Assembly: GCF_001278945.1 (NCBI RefSeq)
Contig: NZ_LGRV01000003.1
Coordinates: 868,001 to 932,000 of the forward strand
Reading direction: 5' to 3'
Length of the DNA: 64,000 bases
DNA from: Lysinibacillus contaminans
GTDB lineage: Bacteria > Bacillota > Bacilli > Bacillales_A > Planococcaceae
Shown here: piece after piece, positions 18,764 through 28,348 of the stretch
Numbering within the stretch: position 1 is the first letter of the stretch
Layout: each line of letters starts with the position of its first letter
Notes under the pieces: model-generated
What the model was told of the DNA's origin: nothing
What the model saw: the letters and a program-made list of their open reading frames with translations, nothing else
Databases searched by the model: none
Translations under genes and position numbers: made by a program

Positions 18764-19519
18764 ATGGAGTTGAATAAAAAAACAATATTTGTCACAGGTG
18801 CGACGAGTGGAGTTGGCTTAAAAATTACCGAATTATTAGTCGCCGAGGGGCATCAGGTTTATGCAACCGGACGTAATGGAGTGGCACTTAAGACTTTAGA
18901 ACGACTTGGGGCAAATGTCATACAAGCTGATTTAACGTCACTGGACGCCATTGATCAGGTTTGTGCACAGTTACCTGATCTTGATGTTGCGATTTTATCT
19001 GCTGGCGTTGGAAAGTTTGGTATTGCACCAGAGCTTTCGGATGAAGCGATTGCACAAATGGTCGATTTAAATGTGACGGTACCGATGTATTTGGCAAAAC
19101 GTTTCGCTGCACAAATGATGGAGCGTGGTCACGGACAACTTATTTTTATCGGCTCACAGGCAGGGAAGGTTGCGACACCGAAAGCGAGTGTCTATGCAGC
19201 AACGAAGCATGCTATTGTTGGATTTACAAACGGCTTACGCATGGAACTAGCACCTTATAACGTCAAAGTAACTGCCATTCACCCAGGACCGATTGATACG
19301 CCATTTCTAGATAAGGCGAATGATGAAAGTGGCTACCGTGAATCGCTAGGGCGCTTTTTACTAACGCCTGAGCACGTAGCGCAAGAAACTGTGAAGACGA
19401 TTGCGCGACCAGTGCGTGAAGTGAATTTGCCGCGAATTATGGGACTAACAAGTAAGCTTTATGCGATAGCTCCTGCCATGATTGAATTTCTAGGCAAGCC
19501 TCTTTTTAATAAGAAATAG
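18764..19519 (+). CDS. Short-chain dehydrogenase/reductase
   Basis: 251 residues with the classical SDR pattern: TGATSGVG cofactor loop (about 10-17), NNAG position replaced by LSAGVG, catalytic Ser in IGSQAGK and the YAATK active site. PGPIDTPF follows. Operonic with the metallo-hydrolase, 8 bp apart. Substrate unknown; the FadR-like box would fit an acyl or ketoacyl substrate. Confidence 0.9.
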   Translation: MELNKKTIFVTGATSGVGLKITELLVAEGHQVYATGRNGVALKTLERLGANVIQADLTSLDAIDQVCAQLPDLDVAILSAGVGKFGIAPELSDEAIAQMVDLNVTVPMYLAKRFAAQMMERGHGQLIFIGSQAGKVATPKASVYAATKHAIVGFTNGLRMELAPYNVKVTAIHPGPIDTPFLDKANDESGYRESLGRFLLTPEHVAQETVKTIARPVREVNLPRIMGLTSKLYAIAPAMIEFLGKPLFNKK

Positions 19520-19520
19520 A

Positions 19521-19562
19521 AAAAATAGCTGTCCAAATGACTTTTGGGACAGCTATTTTTTA
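19521..19562 (+). terminator. Terminator of the hydrolase-SDR operon
   Basis: Stem AAATAGCTGTCC with GGACAGCTATTT and a T run, right after the SDR stop. The gap 19563-19797 holds nothing else I can support. Confidence 0.9.
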
Positions 19563-19797
19563 TTTTCATTCAGTACAAAACACCATTTCTATAAAATAGT
19601 GAGATAAATGTGGGTTTGTACTAAGGCGAAGCGACAGGTACAATTTGAAGTCTACTAATATCATATACATCGCCTGATTTAGGAAGAAATTGTTTTCTCG
19701 AGTGAAAAGAATCACTATTCTAATTGAGCCTTTAAACATTGTTGTGTCTGACTTTTTATATAAATCACAAAAGTCTATCTTTTTATAAAAATGCACT

Positions 19798-19863
19798 TGT
19801 ATTTATTTTTATAACATGATACTATTCGTGTATAAACTTTTAATGCAATGTATAAAAATACAT
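19798..19863 (+). promoter_or_regulatory. argG promoter and ARG-box-like palindrome
   Basis: Possible -35 TTGTAT (19798) and -10 TACTAT (19821), spacing 17. Downstream, ATGTATAAAAATACAT (19848-19863) has perfect 6-bp arms and resembles ArgR/AhrC boxes. It would block argGH when arginine is abundant; the regulator is not in this window. Confidence 0.45.
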
Positions 19864-19892
19864 AGAATAGAGCAATTGGAGGCGCGTTTTTC

Positions 19893-21086
19893 ATGGCAAA
19901 TAAAAAAGTAGTATTAGCATATTCAGGTGGTCTTGATACATCAGTAGCAATTCCATGGTTAAAAGAACAAGGTTGGGACGTAATCGCAGTATGTCTTGAC
20001 GTAGGTGAAGGGAAAGACCTTGATTTCATTAAAAACAAAGCACTTCAAGTAGGTGCTGTTGAATCATATATGGTAGATGCGAAAGATGAATTCGCTGAAA
20101 ACTATGCGCTTATCTCATTACAAGCACACACTTGGTACGAACAAAAATATCCATTAGTATCAGCTCTTTCTCGTCCACTTATTTCAAAAAAATTAGTAGA
20201 AATTGCAAACCAAGTGAATGCAGATGCTGTAGCACATGGTTGTACAGGTAAAGGGAACGACCAAGTTCGTTTCGAAGTTTCTATTAAAGCACTGAACCCA
20301 GATTTAGAAGTATTAGCACCTGTACGTGAGTGGGGCTGGAGCCGTGACGAGGAAATCGAATATGCAATGAAACACAATGTGCCGATTCCTGCGACACTTG
20401 ATTCACCATTCTCAATCGACCAAAACTTATGGGGCCGTGCAAACGAAGCGGGCATCATGGAAGATCCTTGGGTATCTCCACCAGAAGAAGCTTATGGATT
20501 AACTGTTTCAGTGGAAAATGCACCTAACGAAGCGGACTATGTAGAAATCGAATTCGTTGCGGGTAAACCAGTTTCTTTAAATGGTAAAGAAATGAAACTT
20601 GCTGATTTAATTCAAGAATTAAATGCAGTAGCTGGCGCACACGGTGTAGGACGTATCGACCACGTGGAAAACCGTTTAGTTGGTATTAAATCTCGTGAAG
20701 TATACGAAATTCCAGGTGCAAAAGTTCTTTTAACAGCTCACAAAGAGCTGGAAGACTTAACACTTGTAAAAGAGCTGGCTCACTTCAAACCAGTTATTGA
20801 GAAAAAATTATCTGAATTAATCTATGATGGTTTATGGTTCTCACCTTTACGTGATGCATTACAAGCATTCCTTGCTGAGTCACAGCAATACGTAAACGGG
20901 ACAGTACGTGTGAAACTTTACAAAGGTCATGCGATCGTTGAAGGACGTAAATCACCAAACTCTCTATATAATGAAAAACTTGCAACTTACTCGAAGGAAG
21001 ACCAATTCAACCATGCTTCAGCAGTTGGCTTCATCGAATTATGGGGCTTACCAACAGTGGTAAACTCTTCTGTAAACAAAAAATAA
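19893..21086 (+). CDS. argG: Argininosuccinate synthase
   Basis: Joins citrulline and aspartate using ATP in arginine synthesis. 397 residues. The ATP loop [15 protein letters not shown] is at about 8-22, and the [15 protein letters not shown] block is present; length is normal for the family. RBS TTGGAGGCG. Followed by argH with a hairpin between, so expression of argH may be tuned separately. Confidence 0.97.
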   Translation: MANKKVVLAYSGGLDTSVAIPWLKEQGWDVIAVCLDVGEGKDLDFIKNKALQVGAVESYMVDAKDEFAENYALISLQAHTWYEQKYPLVSALSRPLISKKLVEIANQVNADAVAHGCTGKGNDQVRFEVSIKALNPDLEVLAPVREWGWSRDEEIEYAMKHNVPIPATLDSPFSIDQNLWGRANEAGIMEDPWVSPPEEAYGLTVSVENAPNEADYVEIEFVAGKPVSLNGKEMKLADLIQELNAVAGAHGVGRIDHVENRLVGIKSREVYEIPGAKVLLTAHKELEDLTLVKELAHFKPVIEKKLSELIYDGLWFSPLRDALQAFLAESQQYVNGTVRVKLYKGHAIVEGRKSPNSLYNEKLATYSKEDQFNHASAVGFIELWGLPTVVNSSVNKK

Positions 21087-21104
21087 CAATAACATTGAAT
21101 TTAC

Positions 21105-21145
21105 AAAGGTGTAGTGTAGCATTCGCGCTGTGCTACACCTTTTCC
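21105..21145 (+). terminator. Hairpin between argG and argH
   Basis: Stem AAAGGTGTAG (21105-21114) with CTACACCTTT (21133-21142) and a second nested repeat, followed by a short T run. It may act as a partial terminator or as an mRNA-stabilising stem within the operon. Confidence 0.55.
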
Positions 21146-21174
21146 ATAAGATATGAAGGAAAAGGTGAGCTGTG

Positions 21175-22548
21175 ATGACAAAACTTTGGGGCGGACGTTT
21201 CCAAAAATCAGCAGAAGCTTGGGTTGATGAGTTCGGTGCATCAATCGGCTTCGATCAACAACTAGTAATGGAAGACCTAGAAGGTAGCGTAGCACACGTT
21301 ACAATGCTTGGTGCAACAGGTATATTACCAGCAGCTGACGTCGAAGCGATTCTTGGCGGTCTTGCACAATTACAAGAAAAAGCATTCGCAGGGGAGCTTG
21401 AATTCTCGGTAGCGAATGAAGATATTCACTTAAACTTAGAAAAAATGCTAATTGATTTGATCGGTCCTGTTGGTGGGAAATTACACACAGGTCGTAGCCG
21501 TAACGACCAAGTGGCGACGGATATGCATATTTTCTTGAAAAAACGTGTTAAAGAAGCAATTGGTTTAATCGAGGCGTTCCAAAAAACGTTACTTGAAAAA
21601 GCGGAAGAGCATGTGGAAACAATTGCTCCGGGCTATACGCATTTACAACGTGCACAGCCAATTTCTTTTGCGCATCATTTAATGGCGTATTTCTGGATGC
21701 TTGAGCGTGATAAACAACGCTTTACAGAATCTGTGAAACGCATTGATATTTTGCCTTTAGGTGCGGGTGCGATGGCTGGGACAACTTTCCCAATCGATCG
21801 TCTTAAATCGGCAGAGTTATTAGGCTTTAGCGAGGTTTACGCAAACTCTATGGATGCAGTAAGTGATCGTGACTTCATCGTAGAATTTTTAAGCAATTCA
21901 TCATTAATGATGGCGCATTTATCTCGTTTTGCCGAAGAGATTATTCTTTGGTCAACAGATGAGTTTAAATTCATCGAGCTAGATGATGCATTCTCTACAG
22001 GTTCGTCAATCATGCCACAAAAGAAAAATCCGGATATGGCAGAATTAATTCGCGGAAAAACGGGTCGCGTATACGGTAACTTAATGGGGTTATTAACCGT
22101 TTTAAAAGGTACGCCGTTAACATACAACAAAGATATGCAAGAAGACAAAGAGGGTATGTTCGATACAGTCCATACAATTCTTGGATCTCTAAAAATCTTT
22201 GAAGGTATGGTACGTACGATGACAGTCAACACAGAGCGTCTGCACCAGGCTGTACACTCTGATTTCTCAAATGCAACAGAACTTGCAGATTACCTAGCAA
22301 CAAAAGGTATGCCATTCCGTGAGGCACATGAAGTAACTGGTAAACTTGTCTTCACTTGTATTCAAAAAGGAATCTTCTTACTGGATTTACCGATTGAAGA
22401 TATGAAAAAAGAAAGCGAACTTTTAGAAGCGGATATTTACGACGTTTTAGCACCAGAAGCGGCAGTTCGTCGCCGCCACTCATTAGGTGGCACTGGCTTT
22501 GATCAAGTAAAAATCCAAATTGAGAAGGCAAAAGCTTGCCTCGCTTAA
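21175..22548 (+). CDS. argH: Argininosuccinate lyase
   Basis: Cleaves argininosuccinate to arginine and fumarate. 457 residues. Family signature [12 protein letters not shown] with the catalytic Ser loop at about residue 280, and [13 protein letters not shown] earlier. Start ATG 21175 is preferred to the GTG directly before it because AGGTGA is six bases upstream. Ends about 40 bp before the structured RNA region at 22587. Confidence 0.96.
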   Translation: MTKLWGGRFQKSAEAWVDEFGASIGFDQQLVMEDLEGSVAHVTMLGATGILPAADVEAILGGLAQLQEKAFAGELEFSVANEDIHLNLEKMLIDLIGPVGGKLHTGRSRNDQVATDMHIFLKKRVKEAIGLIEAFQKTLLEKAEEHVETIAPGYTHLQRAQPISFAHHLMAYFWMLERDKQRFTESVKRIDILPLGAGAMAGTTFPIDRLKSAELLGFSEVYANSMDAVSDRDFIVEFLSNSSLMMAHLSRFAEEIILWSTDEFKFIELDDAFSTGSSIMPQKKNPDMAELIRGKTGRVYGNLMGLLTVLKGTPLTYNKDMQEDKEGMFDTVHTILGSLKIFEGMVRTMTVNTERLHQAVHSDFSNATELADYLATKGMPFREAHEVTGKLVFTCIQKGIFLLDLPIEDMKKESELLEADIYDVLAPEAAVRRRHSLGGTGFDQVKIQIEKAKACLA

Positions 22549-22586
22549 AATTTGCGTGCATGTCCTTGTGACTTTTGCATAGATAA

Positions 22587-22618
22587 TTCATTAAAGTTGT
22601 CCGGTGAGGCACTATGAA
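22587..22618 (+). promoter_or_regulatory. PyrR-binding-loop-like RNA hairpin
   Basis: Stem TTCAT/ATGAA with a bulge TAA on the 5' side, then an upper stem capped by a CGGTGA hexaloop within TCCGGTGAGGC. This matches the PyrR target pattern UCCNGNGAGGY (CNGNGA loop, purine-containing 5' bulge). A terminator follows at 22691. The downstream gene is not a known pyr gene. Confidence 0.5.
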
Positions 22619-22690
22619 ACCCAATTTTCCTTTTTCAGTTGAGCCAGAGGGTGAAACGAAAAAGAGCACCTTACATATGTGAAGGACAAT

Positions 22691-22724
22691 CCCCAATTCT
22701 GGAGACGTGGAATTGGGGTTTTTG
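22691..22724 (+). terminator. Intrinsic terminator in the leader of the CMD-family gene
   Basis: Stem CCCCAATT with AATTGGGG and a TTTTT tail. CCCAATT at 22620-22626, just after the PyrR-like hairpin, could pair with its 3' arm instead, which would suit an attenuator. It could also simply end argH. Confidence 0.75.
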
Positions 22725-22766
22725 TATACGTGAAAATATGCTACCATTTAGTGGGAGGTATTTATT

Positions 22767-23153
22767 ATGAACGAACGTTTTACAAAGGGGTTTGAGACGA
22801 TTAAGCAGTACGTGACAGAAGAAGAGGCAACGCGTATGGTGGAGCATGATGTTTTAGCCGATATTGCACCTGATTTACGCAAAATGATTGTGGAATTTGC
22901 CTATGGTGATGTGTATTCACGACCAGGACTAGATAACAAAAGTCGTGCACTTGTTGTTATTACAGCCGTTGTCACACAAGGCGCAGCACCACAAACAAAA
23001 ACACATATTACACGAGGATTGCATGTAGGCTTAACACCTAAAGAAATTGTGGAAGCGTTACTGCAATTAGTGCCATACATAGGCTTCCCACGTGTGCAAA
23101 ATGCATTAACAATTGCACAACAAGTGTTTCAAGAAAAAGAACTAACAGTGTAA
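22767..23153 (+). CDS. Carboxymuconolactone decarboxylase (CMD/AhpD) family protein
   Basis: 128-residue all-helical protein with the CMD core: FAYGDVYSRPGLDNKSRALVVITAVVTQG, then HITRGLHVGLTPKEIVEALLQLVPYIGFPRVQNAL. It lacks the CxxC of peroxidase-type AhpD, so it resembles the decarboxylase-like subgroup. RBS GGGAGG. The leader holds a PyrR-like hairpin and a terminator, so transcription may be attenuated. Biological role unknown. Confidence 0.85.
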   Translation: MNERFTKGFETIKQYVTEEEATRMVEHDVLADIAPDLRKMIVEFAYGDVYSRPGLDNKSRALVVITAVVTQGAAPQTKTHITRGLHVGLTPKEIVEALLQLVPYIGFPRVQNALTIAQQVFQEKELTV

Positions 23154-23402
23154 GAATAGTGAATTGTGAATGAAGCATAAATAAGCAAAGCATTTCGTTA
23201 AAATTTGAGGTTTTTTTCGAATAGCTAGTTGTTCTATTAGGAAGATAATTTAATGGGGGAGTAATTCGACCAGTGGTGATTTAATATAAAAAGTGACCGC
23301 AAAAAGTTATAAACTTCAATCCTTTAACTTTTCCCTTTAGGAGAAAAATATTCAACTTATTTTTTGTTTGAATTCCCTGTTTATGTAGAGTAATACCAAA
23401 GT

Positions 23403-23612
23403 AAAAAACCCGGAATTAATATTCCGGGTTTGATTAGCACTTACATTAATTCCTCCATGACACACTGCCTCGCTTCCGCATTGGATCTTAAGAATTTCCT
23501 AAGACAACCGTACTTTAGCTTTATTCAGTATTGATGGTCCTTCAGAGCTATCGGTCAATCTTACTCATCGGGTTAACCCTCCTAGTCACAATGGATTTGA
23601 AGTGAAATCTTT
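23403..23612 (-). ncRNA. Unnamed RNA element, copy D (divergent, inverted)
   Basis: Minus-strand transcript candidate. It shares with copies B and C the first 11 bases (AGATTTCACTT), then a strong ribosome site (TAGGAGGG) before ATGAGTAAG, the GCGGAAGCGAGGC block, and an end with TAAGTGYYA before a terminator (AACCCGGAAT/ATTCCGGGTT with T run, 23403-23430). A promoter TGTATA-N17-TATACT precedes it. Its reading frame stops after six codons (23568-23548). It faces away from copy A. Confidence 0.5.
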
Positions 23613-23756
23613 AATAGTATAGGTCAATTATTATTTTTTATACACATTATTTTCAATTAACGTTGAGCTATATAATGAGCAAACAAAATATTTTATTTAC
23701 TATATAAAAATTCACATTACATGTATAGATTTATTGTAAACAGCTCATAATGATAG

Positions 23757-24008
23757 AGGTATCACTTATTAATCTAATTTGATGAGGAGGATGCATCATG
23801 AGTAGTTCGAAGCCGGTAGACCAAGAATCTCAGGAAAGTCCGCCACAACTGAATAAGGAGTAAGCTTCAAAAAAATCTCACATGTAATGGTCAAACAGAG
23901 TTTACTTTGTACAGCTATTGCTTGAGGTCTGAAGCTGAAGCGAACCAGTTATAGTCAATTGTAGCCAATAAGTGTCCACGGACCCAGAATTATTCTGGGT
24001 CTTTTTTT
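23757..24008 (+). ncRNA. Unnamed RNA element, copy A
   Basis: Candidate independent transcript with promoter TGTATA-N18-CATAAT, the TCACTTAT leader, GAGGAGG ribosome site before ATGAGTAG, and a terminator GACCCAGAA/TTCTGGGTC with seven Ts. The ORF from 23798 encodes 21 residues (MSSSKPVDQE..., stop 23861-23863). It differs from B/C by many substitutions and indels that break the frame, while blocks such as AATCTC, AAGC, TGAAGCGAA and AATAAGTGTC are kept. That pattern favours an RNA function over a peptide. Confidence 0.5.
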
Positions 24009-24126
24009 ATGTTGAATTTCAGTGTATCAATAAAATTCCCCCGCACAATAAGTTTGATCGATATATTTGAACCTATACGGTATTTACTACCTCATGTACA
24101 ATAATAGGAAGATATTTTGAGAATAA

Positions 24127-25011
24127 ATGGTGGAATTGGGGTTGGTATTTATGCATGAATATAACCTTCTTGAAAGATTACTATTTTTCCCTACTAATTT
24201 GAATAAAGAGAAGCTCGGACGCACAATCGAAGGAAAGACAATTCTGATAACGGGTGCAAGTTCTGGGATAGGAGAGCAAGTAGCGTACCTATTGGCTGAA
24301 ATGAATGTGCATTTGATTTTGGTGGCTAGAAGAGAGGGAAAGCTTGAAACTATTAAAAATGAGATCGAAAAGAAAGTAGCTAAAGTTAGTATTCTCAGGG
24401 CTGACTTAAGAAATGCGGAGGACATAGAGAGGTTACTGACATTTATTCAACAACTACCAAAAGGCGTAGATATCGTAGTTAGTAATGCAGGGATATCGAT
24501 CAATCGCTCCATCCAGCATTCATTACATCGTTATCATGATTTTACGAGAACAATGGCGATCAATTATTTTGCACCGGTTCAATTGTTGCTGTCCGTCATT
24601 CCTCTACTAGAAAAAAATAAAGGTCAAATTATCAATATATCGACAGTCAATACTTTGTTACTACCAATTCCTCACTGGGCTGCATATCAGGCTTCAAAGA
24701 CGGCGTTTGACACCTGGCTTCGTTCGGCAGCTCCAGAGCTAAATGGTATGGGCATAGAAACAACGACTCTTTATCTTCCATTAGTGAGAACGCCAATGAT
24801 TGCACCAACAGTCGCCTATGAGAAAATACCAGCTATGTGCCCAAACCATGTGGCTCAAATTATTTGTAAATCTATGTATACAAAAAGGAAGATTTATAGG
24901 CCATGGTGGTTGATTTTCGGGCAGTGGGCATCACTGCTCTTTAGAGGTATCTGGGAATCAGTAATGCCTATGGTTTTAAGAAAAAGGGGGAAGGGCAATG
25001 ATGATAATTAG
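24127..25011 (+). CDS. Short-chain dehydrogenase/reductase paired with an acyl-AMP ligase
   Basis: SDR of up to 294 residues. Cofactor loop TGASSGIG, NAG motif in VSNAGISINRS, catalytic Ser in NISTVN and YQASK active site. The C-terminus has a hydrophobic stretch (WWLIFGQWASLLFRGIW), so it may sit on the membrane. The start is uncertain: ATG 24127 or ATG 24151, neither with a good ribosome site. It overlaps the ligase gene by 14 bp. The pair could activate and reduce a fatty acid or polyketide-like acid; this is inference. Confidence 0.85.
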   Translation: MVELGLVFMHEYNLLERLLFFPTNLNKEKLGRTIEGKTILITGASSGIGEQVAYLLAEMNVHLILVARREGKLETIKNEIEKKVAKVSILRADLRNAEDIERLLTFIQQLPKGVDIVVSNAGISINRSIQHSLHRYHDFTRTMAINYFAPVQLLLSVIPLLEKNKGQIINISTVNTLLLPIPHWAAYQASKTAFDTWLRSAAPELNGMGIETTTLYLPLVRTPMIAPTVAYEKIPAMCPNHVAQIICKSMYTKRKIYRPWWLIFGQWASLLFRGIWESVMPMVLRKRGKGNDDN

Positions 25012-26548
25012 ACTAATAAAAGTTTTATATCATATCAAATTGCTTTCGCCAGTAGGGTTATATAGACTCGTAGCTTCAATATATAGAAACGGAATAAATT
25101 TGATGACTTTGTTAAAAATTACTGGCGCAGTATATGGTGATAAAGTTGCGTTAGTAGATGAAGATGAAACCGTAAGCTATAAGCAATTGCTGTCACAGAG
25201 CGAAAAGCTCGCCATTATTTTCAAAGAAAAATTTCAGTTAAAAGCAGGACAGAAGGTAGGTTTTTTATGCAAAAATCATGCTTCAATGGTGAAAGCAATT
25301 TTTGCAACGTCTCGATTAGGACCAGATATATACTTGCTCAATACCGAAATGAGCAAAATGCAGTTGAAGCAATTAGTGAATCAGCATGATTTTGATTTTT
25401 TGATAATTGATTTTGAACTAAGTGATCTTCTTGAGGATTCGGGCTATTCGAAAGGGCAGCTTTTGAGTACCCATAAAGACCTGCCAGCAATTAACCATTT
25501 ACTGCATGGTACTATTGATAAAAAGTCCAAACTACAGCAATCTTCAAGCGGTAAAATAATGCTGCTGACAAGTGGTACTACTGGAAAAGCGAAAGAAGTA
25601 GCACATAAGCCCTCTCTATTTAATTTTTTAAATCCATTCTTAACGTTACTGACGAGATTAAAGCTTTTCAATTATCATACGGCCTATATTGCTACGCCTA
25701 TTTTTCATGGATATGGGATAGCTATTTTAGTATCATGTATTGCATTAGGAAAAAAAGTAATTATCCGTAAGGACTTTCATGTAAAAGATGCATGTCAGCT
25801 TATTCGTGAACACAATATTGAAGTCGTTACAGTAGTGCCGTTAATGATACATAAAATGTTAGAAACAAATGCTTCAGATTTAACATCACTGAGATGTATT
25901 GCATCAGGTGGTTCAGAGTTAAATACGAAGCTTGTCGAAGAGGTTTTTCATAAATTAGGAGCGGTGATATACAATCTTTATGGAACTTCCGAGGCGGGTT
26001 TGAATATGATTGCCACACCTCAGGACTTGCAATATTCGACCAGTACTATCGGTAGAAAAATTGAGGGTGTTCAATTGAAGATATTGGATCAAGATAAGGA
26101 GCCTGTTGAAGATGGAATGGTAGGTCAATTTTGTATAAAGAACAGGTGGTCAATGCGAAATAGTAAGAATGACTGGATAGAAACAGGCGATTTAGGTTAT
26201 ATCGATAAAAATGGGTATTATTTTTTGCGTGGTCGAACCGATGATATGGTCGTTTCAGCAGGTGAAAACGTTTATCCAATTGAAATCGAGCAACTTCTAA
26301 TACATCATCCTTTAGTAGACGCTGTCGCAGTGATCGGTATTCATGATGAACAATTTGGCCAAAGGTTGCAGGTGTTTGTGCAGCCAGTAAATGCGCATCT
26401 TACAAAAGAAGCGCTAATAGAATGGTTGCACCCTAGAGTGGCGAGGTTCCAAATGCCAAAAGATATTGTCTTTGTTGCTAGTATGCCCTATACATCTTTA
26501 GGCAAACTGGATAAAAAGAAACTTAGACAAGCAGCTAAAATATCATAA
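24998..26548 (+). CDS. AMP-dependent acyl-CoA synthetase/ligase
   Basis: 516-residue ANL-superfamily enzyme that activates a carboxylic acid as acyl-AMP, then usually as acyl-CoA. Phosphate loop LLTSGTTGKAKEV (about 187-199), YGTSEAG, ETGDLG, GRTDDMVVSAGENVYPIEIE and the catalytic lysine in SLGKLDKKKL near the C-terminus are all intact. The N-terminus is basic and hydrophobic, in line with long-chain substrates. Start overlaps the SDR end, with AGGGGGAAGGG upstream, implying translational coupling. Confidence 0.9.
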   Translation: MMIIRLIKVLYHIKLLSPVGLYRLVASIYRNGINLMTLLKITGAVYGDKVALVDEDETVSYKQLLSQSEKLAIIFKEKFQLKAGQKVGFLCKNHASMVKAIFATSRLGPDIYLLNTEMSKMQLKQLVNQHDFDFLIIDFELSDLLEDSGYSKGQLLSTHKDLPAINHLLHGTIDKKSKLQQSSSGKIMLLTSGTTGKAKEVAHKPSLFNFLNPFLTLLTRLKLFNYHTAYIATPIFHGYGIAILVSCIALGKKVIIRKDFHVKDACQLIREHNIEVVTVVPLMIHKMLETNASDLTSLRCIASGGSELNTKLVEEVFHKLGAVIYNLYGTSEAGLNMIATPQDLQYSTSTIGRKIEGVQLKILDQDKEPVEDGMVGQFCIKNRWSMRNSKNDWIETGDLGYIDKNGYYFLRGRTDDMVVSAGENVYPIEIEQLLIHHPLVDAVAVIGIHDEQFGQRLQVFVQPVNAHLTKEALIEWLHPRVARFQMPKDIVFVASMPYTSLGKLDKKKLRQAAKIS

Positions 26549-26596
26549 CGATTTTCAAATAGCATGTATACAATTGCGAGAAGCAGCCATAATATT

Positions 26597-26846
26597 AAAG
26601 ATTTCACTTATGAAGTCTAATTTGATGAGGAGGATGGAGCATGAGTAGGCCTGAGAATTTAGACCCAAAATCTCGAAAAATCCACCGTAACTGGACAAGG
26701 ATTAAGCATTCAAAATCTCAAGTGAATGGTGAAACGGAGATTACTCTGCATAACCGACTCTTGAGAAGCGAAGCGAAAGCCCGACAGTTTTAGTCAGCTA
26801 GAAGCAATAAGTGTCATCGAGCCCAGAATTTATTCTGGGCTTTTTT
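26597..26846 (+). ncRNA. Unnamed RNA element, copy B
   Basis: Candidate transcript with promoter TGTATA-N17-CATAAT, GAGGAGG before ATG 26641, and terminator GCCCAGAA/TTCTGGGC with T run. Bases 26599-26817 are identical to 29663-29881 (copy C), 219 of 219 by eye. The ORF 26641-26793 encodes 50 residues (MSRPENLDPKSRK...QF); relative to copy A it results from a frameshift. It lies between the ligase gene and a transporter gene. Confidence 0.55.
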
Positions 26847-27128
26847 GTCGTTCGTGATACGGTGAATTTTCAATATGGGTATTCAAGTTTAGTCTCATAA
26901 CAAATAAATAGTTCAACCTCAAATGAGTTTAAGGAACTATCTTCAACGTTTTTCTATTACATATTTTTCTAATTTGAAGTAATTTTATTATATTGTGAAA
27001 AAAGTTATGTTGCAAATCTACTTAAAAATACGGAATTTTTCTTTTATTTTGTTAAAATAGAATTTTTAGAATAATAAGTATTATGATAAAGGACATTAAA
27101 TAAATAATAAGTTAGGAGAAGTGTTTTT

Positions 27129-28316
27129 ATGTCTCAAATGTTAGCACTGACGATTTTACTTGCCATTCTTTACACCGGAGATATTGTTGCAACTAGAACG
27201 AAGGCTTGGATTCCATCTGTATTCGTTTGTGCGATATTATTTTTAATCGGATATTGGACGTTCTTTCCAGAAGATATCGTCAGTATCGCAGGGATAAATC
27301 CTGTTGTTGCAACTATGTTCATGTATTTTTTAATTACAAATATGGGGACATTGCTTTCATTGAAAGAACTAAAAAATCAATGGAAGAGTATTGTCATTAG
27401 CATTTCGGGAATTGTAGGTATTGTCGTAATTTTATTTACTATTGGTGCCATGATTTTTGATTTGCAAACAATGATTGTTGCCATTCCGCCACTAGTTGGA
27501 GGAGTTGTTGCTGCAATAGTAATGTCTGATGGTGCTACAGCAGCTGGCTTAGATGATTTAGCTGTTTTCGCTATAGTTATTTATGTTATTCAAGGCTTTG
27601 CCGGTTATCCGATTACCTCAATTATGTTGAAGCGTGAGGCAAAACGTTTACTTAAGGAGCATAAAAGTGGGAATTTACATACCATTGTTCAGGAGCAGGA
27701 ATCAGCTGAGAAAGCTTCTGAGCAGCCAAAATTATTTGCGAGAATGCCAGAAAAGTACAATACCGATTATTTTAAATTTTTCCGTATTGCGTTTGTTGGT
27801 TTATTAGCGTACAGTACGTCAGTTGCATTAGAACCAATCGTGACAGTGAATGCTTTAGTACTTTGTTTAGTGTTTGGTGTAATCGCATCAACTGTTGGCT
27901 TTTTGGAAAAGCAACCTTTACAAAAAGCAAATGGCTTCGGTTTTGCTATTATGGGCTTGATGCTGTTTATATTCGACGGTTTAAAACGTGCTACACCAGA
28001 TATGCTAGTGCGCATTATTGTGCCATTAGTGGTGTCCATTTTGTTAGCGGTTATTGGGATGTATATATTCTCGTTCATTGCAGGCAAAATTTTAAAAGTA
28101 AGTCCAAATTTAGCATTTGCTATATCATTAACGGCACTTTATGGTTTCCCAGCCGATTATATTTTAACGAATGAAGTTGTTAATTCATCGACAACAGATG
28201 AAAAAGAGCGAGAAATGCTGTTAAGCCATATGTTACCACCGATGCTTGTAGGGGGCTTTATTAGTGTTACCATCACTTCGGTCATTATAGCAGGCGTTTT
28301 CGTTAACTGGTTATAA
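27129..28316 (+). CDS. Polytopic membrane protein, probable GltS-like carrier
   Basis: 395 residues with about ten hydrophobic helices and a central cytoplasmic loop (about 175-215, rich in Glu/Lys). The segment PPLVGGVVAAIVMSDGATAAGLDD resembles the glycine-rich reentrant region of sodium/glutamate symporters, but I do not recognise the exact family. It precedes an M20 amidohydrolase by 32 bp, so it probably imports or exports the N-acylated amino acid or product of that enzyme. RBS TTAGGAG. Confidence 0.7.
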   Translation: MSQMLALTILLAILYTGDIVATRTKAWIPSVFVCAILFLIGYWTFFPEDIVSIAGINPVVATMFMYFLITNMGTLLSLKELKNQWKSIVISISGIVGIVVILFTIGAMIFDLQTMIVAIPPLVGGVVAAIVMSDGATAAGLDDLAVFAIVIYVIQGFAGYPITSIMLKREAKRLLKEHKSGNLHTIVQEQESAEKASEQPKLFARMPEKYNTDYFKFFRIAFVGLLAYSTSVALEPIVTVNALVLCLVFGVIASTVGFLEKQPLQKANGFGFAIMGLMLFIFDGLKRATPDMLVRIIVPLVVSILLAVIGMYIFSFIAGKILKVSPNLAFAISLTALYGFPADYILTNEVVNSSTTDEKEREMLLSHMLPPMLVGGFISVTITSVIIAGVFVNWL

Positions 28317-28348
28317 TCTAGCAATTTACTACTAAGGAGAGATTCAAC

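Noticed and set aside
23757..24008. Resemblance of element A to the Mg-sensing M-box (ykoK) RNA: strings like AATGGTCAAACAG and CAGCTATTGCTTG
   Set aside because: Only short strings agree. The conserved M-box core (TAGGTGAGGCTCCT, CGCTGCTGCCC, GACGCCAATGGG) is missing, and no magnesium transporter gene follows any copy.
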